Below are positions 62,669 to 64,000 of a stretch of DNA of 64,000 bases, in pieces. The stretch covers positions 28,409 through 92,408 of the forward strand of contig JAIQFA010000011.1 of assembly GCA_020073525.1 (NCBI GenBank), read 5' to 3'. The translations under genes and the position numbers were made by a program. Under the pieces are notes generated by a model, which searched no databases, was not told the origin of the DNA, and was given only the letters and a program-made list of their open reading frames with translations. The stretch's first letter is position 1; every line of letters begins with the position of its first letter. The stretch is from Terriglobia bacterium. GTDB taxonomy: Bacteria; Acidobacteriota; Terriglobia; Terriglobales; Acidobacteriaceae.

Positions 62669-63004
62669 ATGAGCAAACCGAACGACCTCGTCCAGGGCAC
62701 CCTTGATCTGCTGCTCCTGAAAATGCTGGCGCTAGAGCCCTTGCACGGGTGGGCCATCGCTATTCGCCTGAAATCGATCTCCGGAGACGTGCTACAGGTC
62801 AGCGAAGGATCCCTCTACCCCGCATTGCACAAGCTGGAGCAGGAAGGCTGGATCACGGCCGAATGGAAGCAGACCGAGAATAATCGGCGCGCGAAGTTTT
62901 ATTCCCTTACGCGCCTCGGCAGGAAACAGCTCGAATCGGAGGCGGTGAACTGGACGCGGCTATCGGCCGCCATCTCGCACGTGGTCCAGCTTTCGGAGGT
63001 TTAG
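62669..63004 (+). CDS. PadR-family transcriptional regulator
   Basis: A 111-residue winged-helix regulator. LVQGTLDLLLLKMLALEPLHGWAIAIRL and VSEGSLYPALHKLEQEGWI are the typical PadR DNA-binding segment; a short C-terminal helix ends it. Small PadR genes of this type normally precede ADOP permeases in Acidobacteriota, as here: the permease ATG begins 9 bases after the stop. It probably represses its own operon. Confidence 0.9.
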   Translation: MSKPNDLVQGTLDLLLLKMLALEPLHGWAIAIRLKSISGDVLQVSEGSLYPALHKLEQEGWITAEWKQTENNRRAKFYSLTRLGRKQLESEAVNWTRLSAAISHVVQLSEV

Positions 63005-63012
63005 AAAGAGCC

Positions 63013-64000
63013 ATGCGGATGGAGCACTGGTGGTTCACGGCGCGCTTACGGCTCAGGTCCATCCTCCGCCGTAGCCTGGTGGAACAGGAGCTCGATGAGG
63101 AACTGCAGTTCCACCTGGAGCACAAAATCGAGGAAGGCATCGCCCTGGGGCTTTCTCCAGAGGAAGCGCGCTACGCGGCGATGCGCGCGATGGACGGACT
63201 GGAACAACGGAAAGAGGAGATCAGGGACACACGGCGCATTCACTGGCTGACGGATTTCGTCGACGATATGCACTACGCAATCCGCAGCCTGCGCCGAACC
63301 TGCGGACTCACCGCGTTTGTTGCCATCACGCTGGCGGTGGGGATCGGGTTGACCTCGACGAGCCTCAGCTCGGTGGATGCGCTGATCCTCAGGCCCTACC
63401 CCGTGCCGCATCCGGGCGGCGTGGTCAGTCTGGTGAGCACTTCGCGCGACAGTAGCTTCGAAAATTTCTCGTATCGAGAATACCTGGATATCCGCGGTCA
63501 CACCAGCAGCTTCGAGGGCGTGATCGCCAACGCAAGTCTGGGGACTGTCGGCTTCAGCGCCGATCCCCGAACCACGCCACGGGCCAAGGCCGGAATGATG
63601 GTTTCCGGCAACTACTTCCATGTGCTCGGCGTGGAGCCCCGCCTGGGGCGCGCTTTTCGAGACGACGAAGATCTGGTGCCCGGCCGCGATGCCGTGGTGG
63701 TGCTGGGGCCGGACTTCTGGAAGAACGAATTCGCCGGCGACCCTCGTGTGGTCGGCAGGTCGATTCGCCTGAACGGCAGGGACTTCACGGTGATTGGCGT
63801 GGCGCCGGACACGTTCCCGGGAATGCAGATATTCATCAATCCCGATTTCTACATGCCGCTCGCCATGGCGCCGGTGTTCTCCACCGACCCCCGGAAACAC
63901 TTTTTCGAGGACCGGGACGATCGCGAGTTGAGCGTTAAGGCGCGCTTGCGGCCGGGCACCTCGCAGCGGCAGGCGCAAAGTGACCTCGCCCTGCTCGCGA
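63013..64000 (+). CDS. ADOP-type ABC permease/MacB-like protein (3' end outside window)
   Basis: An open frame of about 329 codons that runs off the window. The start is ATG 63013 (a second ATG is at 63019). It opens with a cytoplasmic segment (LVEQELDEELQFHLEHKIEEGIALGLSPEEARYAAM), then a first membrane helix in TAFVAITLAVGIGLTST and a large extracytoplasmic MacB-like domain (VDALILRPYPVPHPGGVVSL). This layout is the acidobacterial duplicated orphan permease family, which lacks its own ATPase. Function is unknown; a role in export or envelope stress is often suggested. Confidence 0.85.
   Translation, partial: MRMEHWWFTARLRLRSILRRSLVEQELDEELQFHLEHKIEEGIALGLSPEEARYAAMRAMDGLEQRKEEIRDTRRIHWLTDFVDDMHYAIRSLRRTCGLTAFVAITLAVGIGLTSTSLSSVDALILRPYPVPHPGGVVSLVSTSRDSSFENFSYREYLDIRGHTSSFEGVIANASLGTVGFSADPRTTPRAKAGMMVSGNYFHVLGVEPRLGRAFRDDEDLVPGRDAVVVLGPDFWKNEFAGDPRVVGRSIRLNGRDFTVIGVAPDTFPGMQIFINPDFYMPLAMAPVFSTDPRKHFFEDRDDRELSVKARLRPGTSQRQAQSDLALLA

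Overview
The window looks like chromosomal DNA of an Acidobacteriota bacterium, probably Terriglobia (Koribacter/Solibacter-like). The evidence is three very large Oar-type TonB-dependent receptors with carboxypeptidase-regulatory domains, a PadR regulator followed by an ADOP-type ABC permease, secreted DinB proteins, and many short dispersed GC-rich palindromic repeats between genes. I saw no rRNA, tRNA, phage, IS element or CRISPR array. The gene content is mostly ordinary housekeeping mixed with acidobacterial family proteins. No gap between genes exceeds about 300 bases.

Layout: 1-3054 is the 3' part of an Oar-type receptor. 3128-9742 is an amino-acid block: transsulfuration enzyme and ilvE on the minus strand; an atypical SDR, a cupin, thrC, a 61-aa protein and thrB on the plus strand. 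9748-16173 is a minus-strand run: secreted DinB protein, MFS exporter, APC permease and a large secreted LmbE/PIG-L-type deacetylase. 16391-21909 is a compact same-strand group of two ATP-grasp-like proteins, a GCS2 carboxylate-amine ligase, an M29 aminopeptidase and an esterase. It looks like a peptide or amide-bond synthesis system and is the best candidate for undescribed biology here. Upstream of it on the same strand is a sigma-54 activator with five PAS domains (22073-25120).

25395-34492 holds a hydroxyacyl-CoA dehydrogenase, an MBL-fold hydrolase, a Met/His-rich outer-membrane protein with a Cys/His-rich secreted partner (probably metal-related), a gene broken by one nonsense codon, a type I methionine aminopeptidase and a six-Asp-box sialidase-like protein. 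34622-40243 holds pyrD overlapping a PafA-like phosphatase, serS and a LolA-type protein. 40471-49967 holds two more Oar receptors around a sulfatase-fold/TPR protein. 50135-56932 holds a PMT-type membrane glycosyltransferase, a rare GH18-NodB-GT2 three-domain enzyme and tryptophanase. 57081-64000 holds a Tat-exported TIM-barrel protein, a PilZ protein, a second DinB protein, a divergent LacI-like regulator facing a 2H-phosphoesterase plus an unknown protein, and PadR with the start of an ADOP permease.

A recurring theme is the repeats. They cluster at gene ends, supply the stop codons of at least three genes, and in two genes (the phosphatase and the PMT-type glycosyltransferase) lie inside the reading frame and are translated. 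All functional calls rest on reading the sequence and motif recognition; no database search was run.
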